Source: Gammaproteobacteria bacterium
GTDB lineage: Bacteria; Pseudomonadota; Gammaproteobacteria; Arenicellales; Poriferihabitantaceae
Length of the DNA: 50,632 bases
Direction: 5' to 3'
Assembly (NCBI GenBank): GCA_011523765.1
Contig: WTGA01000017.1
Coordinates: 1-50,632 of the forward strand
In this document: positions 30,525 through 40,000 of the stretch, piece after piece
Numbering within the stretch: the stretch's first letter is position 1
Layout of the letters: every line of letters begins with the position of its first letter
Notes under the pieces: generated by a model
What the model was told of the DNA's origin: nothing
Seen by the model: only the letters and a program-made list of their open reading frames with translations
Database searches by the model: none
Made by a program: the position numbers and the translations under genes

Positions 30525-30899
30525 ATGCTTGACCCCAGTGGGTTCGAATTGCCGCCCATTCCAACGAAACGCTATTTTACCATTGGAGAGGTGAGCAAGC
30601 TGTGTGATGTCAAGCCCCATGTATTGCGGTACTGGGAACAGGAATTTGAGCAGCTAAAACCGCTGAAAAGAAAGGGGAATCGCCGGTATTACCAAAGGCA
30701 TGAAGTCAAGTTGATACGACACATTCGAAGGTTGCTCTATGCAGAAGGATTCACGATCAGTGGTGCCCGGACACGGCTCGAACAGTTCGTCAGCGAGGAG
30801 AATTCTGCATCTACCGTGCTGGCCAGCACGCAGGATACGTCGAAAATGATCCAGCAACTCATCACGGAGTTGACGGAAGTCCAGGAAATCCTGAACTAG
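30525..30899 (+). CDS. MerR-family transcriptional regulator
   Basis: A 124-residue regulator with a winged-helix DNA-binding domain at about residues 16-90: YFTIGEVSKLCDVKPHVLRYWEQEF, then KRKGNRRYYQRHEVKLIRHIRRLL. A short coiled-coil tail follows, without cysteines that would suggest a metal sensor. It sits 5 bp after ihfA, a conserved neighbour of unknown function in many gammaproteobacteria, and is followed by tRNA-Pro. Confidence 0.92.
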   Translation: MLDPSGFELPPIPTKRYFTIGEVSKLCDVKPHVLRYWEQEFEQLKPLKRKGNRRYYQRHEVKLIRHIRRLLYAEGFTISGARTRLEQFVSEENSASTVLASTQDTSKMIQQLITELTEVQEILN

Positions 30900-30954
30900 A
30901 GACAACGAGAATGCCTGGCCGGTCAACAGGAGTTGCCCGGTTTCATTCCTGATT

Positions 30955-31031
30955 CGGGGTGTGGCGCAGCCTGGTAGCGCACCGCAATGGGGTTGCGGTG
31001 GTCGGAGGTTCAAATCCTCTCACCCCGACCA
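30955..31031 (+). tRNA. tRNA-Pro (GGG)
   Basis: A 77-nt tRNA with encoded CCA. CGGGGTG pairs with CACCCCG, the anticodon stem CCGCA/TGCGG encloses ATGGGGT with anticodon GGG, and the T arm carries GGTTCAAATCC. It lies 55 bp after the MerR gene, the usual order in these bacteria. I saw no repeat of its 3' end further on in this window, so there is no sign of an integrase attachment site. Confidence 0.97.
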
Positions 31032-31268
31032 ATATTATCAACAGGTTAAAGTATAAACATAACTGTTTGCATGAACTGTTTTGCCATGGGAGACGGTGCA
31101 GTATGCGGAGCCAGCCTGACCGTGTCCGGCCGGTTCCATCATCAAACAGCGATTCCGTGAGACCGGACAGTCGCCGGTGACCGCCTGTATCTGGAAAATG
31201 ATCTCGTTGGATTGCAATGGGAATGCCGGGCCGCCGAGCAGCCGGTGTACCCGCCGGAGGCCAGACCA

Positions 31269-32486
31269 TTGCTCACCTTGACTCCCTCGCAACTCACCCT
31301 GCAGGCCGCCGCACGCGACCTTGCGGAATCTGAGTTCAGGCCCCGTGCCGCCGAAATCGACCGTACGGAACAGTATCCCTGGGACAGTGTCGGGAAGCTG
31401 AACCAGGCGGGCTTCATGGGGATGACCATTCCCAGGCAATATGGCGGACTGGGCAGAAACTGCCATGATGCGGTCCTCGTCATCGAGGAAATGGCACGTT
31501 GCTGCAGCACCATGGGCCGAATTACCGTGGAAGCGAATATGGGTGCGCTCGGTGCGGTCATGGAATACGGTTCCGAAAGGCAAAAACAACTCATTGCGTC
31601 CTACGTGCTCTCCGGGGACAAGCCCGCCATCTGCATCACCGAACCCGACGCAGGCAGTGCGGCCACCGAAATGAAGACCACAGCGGTCAAAAAAGGCGGC
31701 CAGTACATCATCAATGGCAAAAAACACTGGATCACGGGGGGCGGAGTATCGAAACTGCACCTGGTGTTTGCCCGGCTGGTGGAAGACGGTGCCAGCCGGG
31801 GAATTGCCGGTTTCATTGCCATCCGCAACCGGACCCCCGGTCTCGTGATTGGCGCACGGGAACCATCCATGGGGGTGCGGGGCCTGCCGGAAACCGAAAT
31901 ACTGTTTGAAGAAATGCAGGTCCCCGAAGACATGATCGTGATTCCCCCCGGGGGGATCCGGCATGGATTTTCGGGTTTGATGAATGCCTACAATGCCCAG
32001 CGCGTGGGGGCGGGAACCGTGGCATTGGGTATTGCCCAGGGGGCCTACGAAAAAGCACTTTCCCGGGCGCTGGAGCGGGAACAGTTTGGTCGCCCGATCG
32101 GTGAGTTTCAGGGGGTGCAATGGATGCTGGCAGACATGTCCATTGGACTCAGTGCGGCGCGTGCCCTGTTGCATGCGGCGGCTGCGGGGGCTGGAGACGG
32201 TTTTCCCGATTTGTGTGCCGCCGCCCAGGCAAAGGTACTGGCTTCGGAAACTGCGGTCAAAGTCACCAACCAGGCCCTGCAGATCCATGGGGCAATGGGA
32301 TATTCGCGCAATCTGTCGCTGGAACGCCGGGTTCGGGATGCACGGATGTTCACGATTGCCGGAGGGACTGCCCAGATCCTGCGTACCCAGATCGCCGGGT
32401 CCATTCTGGGTATCAGGACTCCCCAGACCCGGGACGGGTATACACGGCTGGCCCAGCGGGAAACGGAAATGGGGATGAAAGGGTGA
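31269..32486 (+). CDS. acd: Acyl-CoA-dehydrogenase-fold enzyme, probable 3-sulfinopropanoyl-CoA desulfinase
   Basis: A 405-residue FAD protein of the acyl-CoA dehydrogenase fold (CITEPDAGSAATEM; WITGGG; REQFGRPIGEFQ). Both usual catalytic-base positions are altered. The MCAD-type site reads IAGGT (Gly365, normally Glu in YEGT), and the isovaleryl-type site reads NAQR (Gln244, normally Glu). Arg84 lies in MGRITVEANMGA. From memory, AcdDPN7 of Advenella mimigardefordensis has Arg84 and a catalytic-site Gln246 and lacks the Glu; it removes sulfite from 3-sulfinopropanoyl-CoA. I choose TTG 31269, with GGAGG 8 bases upstream, because it gives an L-T-P-S-Q start like that enzyme. A first step in organosulfur use is likely, but no CoA-transferase is nearby. 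Confidence 0.75.
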   Translation: MLTLTPSQLTLQAAARDLAESEFRPRAAEIDRTEQYPWDSVGKLNQAGFMGMTIPRQYGGLGRNCHDAVLVIEEMARCCSTMGRITVEANMGALGAVMEYGSERQKQLIASYVLSGDKPAICITEPDAGSAATEMKTTAVKKGGQYIINGKKHWITGGGVSKLHLVFARLVEDGASRGIAGFIAIRNRTPGLVIGAREPSMGVRGLPETEILFEEMQVPEDMIVIPPGGIRHGFSGLMNAYNAQRVGAGTVALGIAQGAYEKALSRALEREQFGRPIGEFQGVQWMLADMSIGLSAARALLHAAAAGAGDGFPDLCAAAQAKVLASETAVKVTNQALQIHGAMGYSRNLSLERRVRDARMFTIAGGTAQILRTQIAGSILGIRTPQTRDGYTRLAQRETEMGMKG

Positions 32487-32561
32487 CTACCAAAATGGTG
32501 CCGGCCCATGCGCCGGAAGATCCGAAGTGAGTCGTGAGAACCGGGGAAGAGGGTCGTCAGG

Positions 32562-33962
32562 ATGCTGAAAAACCATGACGATTCCTGCGGCCTGTCATTT
32601 ACCGCATCCAATATACAGAGCGTCGAAAGCTTTCAACGCCTGACGACTGCCTACATGGGCCTGCTGCCGGAAACGGGGGATTTGCTCAAGGAACTTTGCC
32701 GGAGTGACCCGGATATGCCGATGGCACTGTGTACGAAGGGGTACTTCGCCAAACTCATTGGCAGTGCCAGCCACTCCGCCAGGGCAAAGGGGATTTCCGA
32801 CCAGCTGAACCGGCACATTGCAGCCATTGGCGCGAATCCCCGTGAGCAGCAGCATGCTGCGGCGCTGGCCGCCTGGTGTGAAGGCAGGCTCGAAGAAACC
32901 GCCCGGCTCTGGGAGAGCATTCTGTTGGAATACCCCCGTGACGGGATGGCGGTGCGATTGGCTCATTTCATGCATTTTTACATCGGTGATGGTCGCCAGA
33001 TGCGCGATTCCATTGCCCGGGTTCTTCCCCGGTGGCCGGAACGGCACGTGGACTACGGTTTTATGCTGGGCATGTATGCTTTCGGGCTGGAGGAGTCCGG
33101 CGAGGTTGCCCAGGCGGAAAAATATGGTCGTTCGGCGGTGATGCGCAATCCACGGGACGCCTGGTCGGTCCATGCGGTCGCCCATGTCCTGGAAATGACC
33201 GAGCGCCACCAGGAAGGAATCGAATGGATCAGTGGGCGGGAAAAAGACTGGTCTACCGTCAACAATTTCCGTTTTCACCTGTATTGGCACCAATGCCTGT
33301 ACCACCTTGAACGGGGTGAACTGGATTCGGTGCTGCGCCTGTATGACGAGCAGATCGTTTCGGACATCGAATCCGAATTTTACCTGGACATGTGCAATGC
33401 CACGTCGCTCCTTTGGCGGCTGGAAATGTTTGGGGTGGACGTTGGAGCGCGCTGGCACCGGCTTGCTGCGGTCGCGAAAAACCATGTTGACGATGCCGAC
33501 CTGGTCTTTGTCTCGCTGCATTACTATATGGCATTGATCTGTGCCGGGGACCGGGAAGGGGCCGAAAGAATGGTTGGAACGATCCGGGAGTGGTCCCGGC
33601 TGGAGACTACCCAGGCCAGGATTTGTGGCGAAGTCGGCCTGGCACTGGCACAGGGACTGAAATATGCCCGGAACGGGGAGCATGCGAAGGCCGTTGTGAA
33701 GATGGAACCGGTGCGGTATGCCCTGGATCAAATCGGTGGCAGCAAGGCGCAGCGGGATGTGTTTCACATGATCCTGCTGGACATGGTCCAATCAAGCCAG
33801 GATGCGCTGAAAGCACGGGCCCTGTTCGCCGAACGGCTGGGCCACAAACCGCATTCCAGCTGGGCATGGAAACACTACGGCAACATCCTGGACGCCCTGG
33901 GCGAGGATGACGGGGCCAAAGACGCTGCAATGCGTGCCAGCGAGGTGATGGCACCGGCCTGA
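32562..33962 (+). CDS. Tetratricopeptide-repeat protein of the TTC38 type
   Basis: A 466-residue soluble all-helical protein with repeated helix pairs. It resembles the TTC38 family, found in eukaryotes and many bacteria. Recognisable stretches are HAAALAAWCEGRLEETARLWESIL, YGFMLGMYAFGLEESGEVAQAE followed by RNPRDAWSVHAVAHVLEM, and the NNFRFHLYWHQCLYHLERGE block. The conserved HAVAHVLEM and HWHxALYH-like stretches carry several His and Glu residues, but no catalytic motif is established. It starts at ATG 32562, 75 bp after the desulfinase-like gene on the same strand. A functional link to it is unproven. The C terminus is convergent with the membrane-protein gene. Confidence 0.7.
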   Translation: MLKNHDDSCGLSFTASNIQSVESFQRLTTAYMGLLPETGDLLKELCRSDPDMPMALCTKGYFAKLIGSASHSARAKGISDQLNRHIAAIGANPREQQHAAALAAWCEGRLEETARLWESILLEYPRDGMAVRLAHFMHFYIGDGRQMRDSIARVLPRWPERHVDYGFMLGMYAFGLEESGEVAQAEKYGRSAVMRNPRDAWSVHAVAHVLEMTERHQEGIEWISGREKDWSTVNNFRFHLYWHQCLYHLERGELDSVLRLYDEQIVSDIESEFYLDMCNATSLLWRLEMFGVDVGARWHRLAAVAKNHVDDADLVFVSLHYYMALICAGDREGAERMVGTIREWSRLETTQARICGEVGLALAQGLKYARNGEHAKAVVKMEPVRYALDQIGGSKAQRDVFHMILLDMVQSSQDALKARALFAERLGHKPHSSWAWKHYGNILDALGEDDGAKDAAMRASEVMAPA

Positions 33963-34029
33963 CCGGCATCATTTTCTCGCACCATTCCATGCGCTGGCAA
34001 AGCCACCAAGCGCCGGCCGGCGACCCATT

Positions 34030-34308
34030 TTAGCCCTGGGTCTGGATCCCCATCCATACCACCGCAAACATGCCCAGGATGAGCAGGAAGAACTTCAGTG
34101 ATGACCGGAAGAATTTCTGGCGGTGGTACACTCCTTCTTCGGTGAAATTTTCATCTTTCCACAATCCGATGGTCGCGACAACAAACAGGGAGGTTCCCGG
34201 CGCTTTGTGTTTGAGCATGCTGAACATGGACAAGGCCGCTCCGATCCAGTAGATGAATGCAGCGAGTGCCAGAACAAGATAGGTCGCGCTCAGTATGTTT
34301 TGAACCAT
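34030..34308 (-). CDS. Small two-helix membrane protein, third gene of the giant-protein operon
   Basis: A 92-residue protein I do not recognise. Helix 1 spans about residues 5-27 (TYLVLALAAFIYWIGAALSM), a soluble loop with GLWKDENFTEEGVYHRQKFF follows, and helix 2 spans about residues 70-88 (FLLILGMFAVVWMGI). ATG 34308 lies only 7 bases after the stop of the 917-residue gene, so translational coupling is likely, although an SD site is weak. A longer frame upstream lies wholly within that gene and is not used. If the operon is a defence system, a small membrane protein would be a natural effector, but equally it might be an unrelated gene that uses the same transcript. Confidence 0.65.
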   Translation of the reverse strand: MVQNILSATYLVLALAAFIYWIGAALSMFSMLKHKAPGTSLFVVATIGLWKDENFTEEGVYHRQKFFRSSLKFFLLILGMFAVVWMGIQTQG

Positions 34309-34315
34309 CCGGGCC

Positions 34316-37069
34316 CTAGTCTGAACCGGAGGGCAGATGACGCCCGGCATGATGAATGACGATCTTCCGGTCTTCCTCATCCCAGTGGAAGTGCAGGCGG
34401 AAACACCGTTCCGGGGCCCCTGAGTCACCAATGCCCAGATGCTTGCCAATGTCGACAACCCTGTTCTTGTATCGTCGGTGATATGTAGAGTGCTTGCCCT
34501 TGGTGGTGGCAGCGGTATTTCCTTTGAAGGCAATCTGATAGGGTTTGCCGGCTGCGATTGCAGCCTCCAGTTTCAGGGACTTGTCCGGACCGTAGACCCT
34601 GAAATACTCTTCCTGCAGTATTTCCAGACAGCGTCGGACTTTTCCGAAATCCCGGTACGGCGAGTGCTGTGCAGAACGAAGCCCGGCCGAGGTGATGGCC
34701 AGTCTCTCACGGCTGGTGGCGACCATCTGCCTGATCAACTCCGTCAGGCTGGCTGGCTGCACCGTTACCCCACCCCCGGCTGCGTGGTGGTGTACGGAGA
34801 CCACTTCCTCAAATGAGACGAGAGAGGCCAGTACCTCCTGCATGCAAGTATCCGGATTTCTCCCACTGGTTACCGAAGCCGGAACCCTGGTTCCCATGGC
34901 CAGTTGCCGGATGGTCCGACCAATCCTCTTCTGGTGGCTTTGCAGCTGCTTTTGGGACTTCATCATCGCTTCGACCCCGTCTTTCGAACATTGCAGCCGG
35001 CTGATTTTCACGACCACCGGAATCACGGCCGGATCAATTTTCGGAAATACACCCCGGTGCCGGATCCATTGCTGTATGGCTTCCACTTCAACCTGAACAC
35101 CGTCGTTGCACAGGCACTGGTGGAAGGCTTCCACTGAACCACAGGCCCGGATGGCATGCTCAACATGGTGCAACCACCGGTTCATTTGGGTCTCATGGGC
35201 TTCCTGCCCTGGCAGGGGTTCTGGCGTATACTCCTGCAGAATTTCCATCAGGTCCAGGCATTCAGCGTTTTCATCTCTGACCCGCACAAGCTGGACTCCG
35301 GGCGAGATGGTTTTCGCGGGTTGGTGATCGAACTCTGCTTTGCCGGGGATTCCGCCGAGCGAGTAGACCAGTTGATGCTCGTGGTAGCGGTAGGTCGCAA
35401 GTTCGGTAACGATCGTCACTTCACCCGTCGCGGGCGGGTTTATTTTCAGGATGTCTGGCGGTGGTTCCTCCGTGAATGCCAATAGTGGGGCCACCCAGTC
35501 CAGGTCAGCTGCCTGTTCCGGCGTGACTACATTGTGGGCGATGTACTGGCCGCTGCACTGGTTCCAGGTGCATTCCTGCAATTCAGCGCTTTTCCGGGAC
35601 CTCTCCGGGGGGAATATCTCCCCCAACTGCCACCATGCTTCCTTTTGGGGGAGATGGTCCTCAGGGGACTGGACCCATTCCGACGCATTTTGCTGTAACC
35701 ACTTTTTTTCTTGCGGATAGGCCAGCCAGTGGGTTCTTTCTCCGAGATACACCACCCATCGCTCGCTCTTCCCGGGGTGGCTCAGGATCAGGACATCCTG
35801 GAAAAGTTTGCCAAGCTTCCGGTATCTTTCTTTCGCACTGTTTGCGCCCACGATGGTTAACTGCCCGGAATCCACCGCAGGGGAGCAGCCCTGGTTGAGC
35901 CAACTGGAAAGCACACCGGCCTCCCATTCCGATTTGACGACAATCAGCCGGTCTTTACTGGATGCGCTGATTTCATTTAACCAGTATTCCAGTGCCTGGG
36001 CTTTCCCCGTATGCCCGGTTTCAATCTGATTCATTAACTGCGAAAAAACCCCAACAGCTCGGTTTCGCAGCTCTTCTGCCTCCGCACCGGGGAGGGCTGA
36101 CAACTGTATGCTTGCAAGCCAGTCACGAAACGATGGAAACGGGCATGGGCTGCCATGTCGAATGCGGATGAACTCGGTTTCGTAATAACCCAGAGGAATG
36201 CCAAGGTCTTTCAGGCTGGCAAGAATGCCGTGCAGGGGAAGGATGATCCGTGGTTGAATCAGATTGTGTCTGTCCAGCAGTTCCTGCAGTCTACGGCAGT
36301 AATTGCTTGCCTGGCGCAAGGCGTTTTCAAGTCGATGGTCCGGCAGTTCGGTGAGGACCACCGTCCATTGGTTTCCGGCCCGGTTGATCAGAGGGGTGGG
36401 GTCGCTTGGGTGCTGGTGCCAGATGGATACCGGCACCCCCGACTTGGACAGTTTCGCCTCCACAGTACGGTCATCCAAGGCGGTCAGGATCACCAGCGGG
36501 CAGCCAGGGAAGTAAAGGGTCAGGTGATCCAGCAGTTCCCGAGGGTTCTCTCGATAGCCAAATGGTGTCAGGTCAATGACCATGGCAAAGGGTCTGGATG
36601 CGCCGCTCAGTGTGTCACAGGAATGCGCGAGACGGGAGGTCTGCTGGCATACCAGGGTTCTGGGATCAGGCGGGCCGGTTTGCAGGGACCCGTTTTGTCG
36701 GATCAGACAGCCCCATTGTACGGAAAGACCCGGTTCCTGCCGCAGCCGGGTGTACTGCGCAGTGGCTCGGGTCCAAACAATCAGGTCGGGTGCCTCCCTC
36801 ATTCTCGGTGCATTCAGCCAGTTCGCCCGGACCCGGTCCTGCATCGCCTCGGTACGGGACCGGTGAAGATAATGGAGAACCCAGCACAGGTCACCGGGAC
36901 TGTAAAACGGGGCGGACAGGGCGGTGTTCTGCCCGTTTTTAAAACGGTAGCCGATTGCCGCAAGCCCTTGTGCCAGCGCTTGCGGGCAGTGATTCCGGGC
37001 AAGCCAGGACAACGCCGGAACCGCAGGACTGAATCCTTCTGCCAGTGCTGCCCATTTACTGGTCGCCAT
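34316..37069 (-). CDS. 917-residue protein, partner of the giant ATPase; helicase-like fold suspected
   Basis: A 917-residue protein that I cannot assign to a named family. About residues 370-470 alternate hydrophobic strands with helices (LIVVKSEWEAGVLSSWL, VDSGQLTIVGANS, DVLILSHPGKSERWVVYLGE), in the manner of a RecA-like helicase domain 2. I find no Walker A or DEAD box, so it would be catalytically inactive as a helicase. The last 60 residues are basic and end in a strand pair with FRLHFHWDEEDRKIVIHHAG followed by RHLP, a motif like the His-x-Gly-x-His-Leu ending of RelE/ParE-like proteins. The gene starts at ATG 37069, overlapping the giant gene's stop by 14 bases, and so is tightly coupled. 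It faintly resembles DISARM DrmE, a weak guess. Confidence 0.6.
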   Translation of the reverse strand: MATSKWAALAEGFSPAVPALSWLARNHCPQALAQGLAAIGYRFKNGQNTALSAPFYSPGDLCWVLHYLHRSRTEAMQDRVRANWLNAPRMREAPDLIVWTRATAQYTRLRQEPGLSVQWGCLIRQNGSLQTGPPDPRTLVCQQTSRLAHSCDTLSGASRPFAMVIDLTPFGYRENPRELLDHLTLYFPGCPLVILTALDDRTVEAKLSKSGVPVSIWHQHPSDPTPLINRAGNQWTVVLTELPDHRLENALRQASNYCRRLQELLDRHNLIQPRIILPLHGILASLKDLGIPLGYYETEFIRIRHGSPCPFPSFRDWLASIQLSALPGAEAEELRNRAVGVFSQLMNQIETGHTGKAQALEYWLNEISASSKDRLIVVKSEWEAGVLSSWLNQGCSPAVDSGQLTIVGANSAKERYRKLGKLFQDVLILSHPGKSERWVVYLGERTHWLAYPQEKKWLQQNASEWVQSPEDHLPQKEAWWQLGEIFPPERSRKSAELQECTWNQCSGQYIAHNVVTPEQAADLDWVAPLLAFTEEPPPDILKINPPATGEVTIVTELATYRYHEHQLVYSLGGIPGKAEFDHQPAKTISPGVQLVRVRDENAECLDLMEILQEYTPEPLPGQEAHETQMNRWLHHVEHAIRACGSVEAFHQCLCNDGVQVEVEAIQQWIRHRGVFPKIDPAVIPVVVKISRLQCSKDGVEAMMKSQKQLQSHQKRIGRTIRQLAMGTRVPASVTSGRNPDTCMQEVLASLVSFEEVVSVHHHAAGGGVTVQPASLTELIRQMVATSRERLAITSAGLRSAQHSPYRDFGKVRRCLEILQEEYFRVYGPDKSLKLEAAIAAGKPYQIAFKGNTAATTKGKHSTYHRRYKNRVVDIGKHLGIGDSGAPERCFRLHFHWDEEDRKIVIHHAGRHLPSGSD

Positions 37070-40000
37070 CGTGCTGGTTCAGTGCATGGCGGATAGAAGG
37101 CATCAGTTTAAAAAACGACGATTTGTCGCTATTCTGTTTACGGGTACGCTTCAGCAGGTTGAGGTCACAAAGCCATTGAACCATGTGATGGATTGAATCG
37201 GCGGTGACTTCCTCCAGAGGCAGATCTTCGGCGAGGAGCCGGATCATTTCCAGCTCTACCGGTGAATCCTTGGATTCGGAATTGATCGCTTCCAACAGCG
37301 GGAGCGCCCATGGTCTGTCCAGGGCTCCGGTCGACTTCAGGAGTTTCCCGGTTTCTTTCCTGGGCAGTGCGGTAACCGGGGGGAACCGCTGATTCGACCT
37401 CGAAAGATTGCTCCATTTTGGACGCTGGGCCTTATGTTTTGCCAGACCCGCCAGCAGGGAATACCAGCCGTCGGTGATATCAATGGCGGTATCCGTTGCG
37501 GCAGAGGAGTCATTGATCTGCAATTTTTCCAGGAACGCCCGGACTGCGCCGGTCGTCCAGGGAGCCAGACGAATAAATGGCTGGAGACTTTCCCGGTCCG
37601 CGGTCAGTTCAGGACAACTTAACCAGTTCCAGTACGCCGAAGGCCCCATCAAAAAGACGATCCGAAAAGGATAGTCCGCCGTGTATTCATTCTCGTCAAT
37701 ACGGTGCGCAGCATCCAGCAGGCCGAGAAAATTGGCAAGAGGAGTGTGGTCCTCAACCGTAATAAATACCATTTGGGGGGCTTTCACCGCCCGCTTTGTG
37801 ATCATATGGGTCAGGAGTTTGCGCTCAAAGATATTCGGGTTGTTGTATTGTTCGGCAGAGGCCTTGTGTGACTGGTAAACGGACTGCTTGTAATGACCAT
37901 GAAACAAGCGTTCCTCCTCCTCGTAGAGACTGGGCAGTGTTTCAATAATCTGATCCAGGCCAGTGGCCTCGGAACCGACGATAATACTGGTGGTGTAGCG
38001 TTTGGAGTCGAATTTTCGCAACTGGTCCGGGAAGACCGGCTCTTCGAGGCTGCCAAGGACGGCTTTTTCATCGCGGTAGGTGACCGGCGAGGGGGTGGCA
38101 TGTCTCCCGGGGTCGAAGGCATGTCGGTCAAGGGGGTCATAGCTGTTGTAATACTCAATGGCCCGTTCAAGCTGGAAGCCGACATCACTGCTCGGTCCAT
38201 CCGTCAGCAGTTTCAATACATTGGTATTGCGCAGGGCATACCGGCCATCGGGCATAGAGCGCAATACCCCCAGCCCGACCAGTTCTACCAGGAAGGCCTC
38301 AAACTGTTTTGCCGACAGATGGTTAAATTCATCGGGAAGCCAGCATTCAGCGGTTTCCTTGGCATAGCGGGTACTGAATGCCTGGGCACCACGGTTCTCA
38401 TTGATGATTCCGTACACAATGACCAGATATCGCTGGTCCAGATTCAACGTCATGTCAAAGCGTTTGCGGATCAGGTCCATGACATTGGTATTGCTGCCGA
38501 CATTGGTCACATCGTTGTCGGTGATAATGCCGTTGCCGACTTTGGTTCTCATATTGCCGGAAAGAGACTTGATCAGTTCATAGCAAAAGATCTGTATCAG
38601 GCCGGGATGCCGGTTGGTGGCGGCCAGGATGCGATTGGCCGCATGTACGCTTTCAAAGGTATAGCCGACCGCACGCAGGGGTTCCGTTACCAGATGCAGG
38701 GCTTCCTGGGTCGGCATGATGGAGACCTGAATGGAGCCGCCCAGCTGGGTTAATGGATAATTTGGCGAGTTTTCAAAACGCTTGACGTTTTCCAGCCCCC
38801 CGATAATGATCTTGAAACGGCCCTGTATTTCAGGATGGGCAACCAGGTCGCGCAATCCGCGGAAGATGTTGAAGTCGTGAGCGCTGTCAACCCCAAGAAT
38901 GGGGTCGATTTCATCAAATATCGCGATGATCTGGCAGTCACTGTGACTGGTTAACGCCTGTTTGACGGCTTCGATAACGTTTTCAGTCGAGGTCTTTTTT
39001 GTGGAGGCGGGGATCAGTTTTTCCTGGCACATCCAGCGATGGAGAGAATCCCAGATCAATCCCCGTGCTTTTTGCCAGGCATCCCGGCTAATGTCGATGC
39101 GCTGATGAAGGTCCTTGTCCAGCATCTCATAGAACGCATACCTTTTGCCTTCTGGACGGTGAAACCGCAGCTGTACTTCCTGGAGGATCGTGGACTTCCC
39201 CAACTGGCGGCCTCCGAAAACAATCGCACTGCCGTTGTCCATTTTCAGCAGGCTGTTGATCTGCATTTCACGACCGTAGCGCATTTCCGGAAGAGGCGGC
39301 TTGGAGGCATCGGTACCCCCGTACGGGTTGAAGTAGGTATAGGGTGCAGCGAGCCACAGAAAATTCCGAATGGCGATATTCTCGGCGCCGTCCTGGGGCT
39401 GTGCAGCGAGAAACAGGGAGGCCACCAGATCGATATGCAAAACGGTTTTTTGCTGCCGCTTGCAAAAGCCGGCAAATTCATTGCGCTGTTCGATGGTCAG
39501 CGGAACAGCGGAAACAAGCAGGGATTCTTCATAAATGTGGTGTGAGGTCAATACATTGCTCAACTGGTCGGAATTCCAGGGTTTATAGGCGATGATTACG
39601 GGCAGGTTGCGTTCGGTAATGCTGCTTCCAAACAGGGTAAAGGGTCGCGTGGAGGGCGATGCCTTCACGCGCATGACCATCGTCGAGAATCCCGTTGTGG
39701 TTTGATAGTTCAATGACGGTTTGAGACCGGTACTGAATCCGGGTTGCGCAGGGACCAGCCCGACAAACCGGAGTATCGCCACCAGGCACCCGTAAAACTC
39801 TTTGTTTACCGCGGGGTGGGGCCGGCGGTTGCGCCAGTTGCACAGGGCTGCAATGACCGGTTTGAGGGAGTCGGCCGAGGGCGGGAATTCAAGTCCATAC
39901 TCCTGACCTCCATCGGTTATTGCGGCCCAGATACGGTTGCTGTCTGCGTGCTTTTCCCCCGGGTGAATTCCCTGGAAAATCGCATCCGAGGCGGAAATGA

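Noticed and set aside
30955-31031. tRNA-Pro as integration site of the accessory region
   Set aside because: No integrase gene and no second copy of the tRNA 3' end were found in the window.
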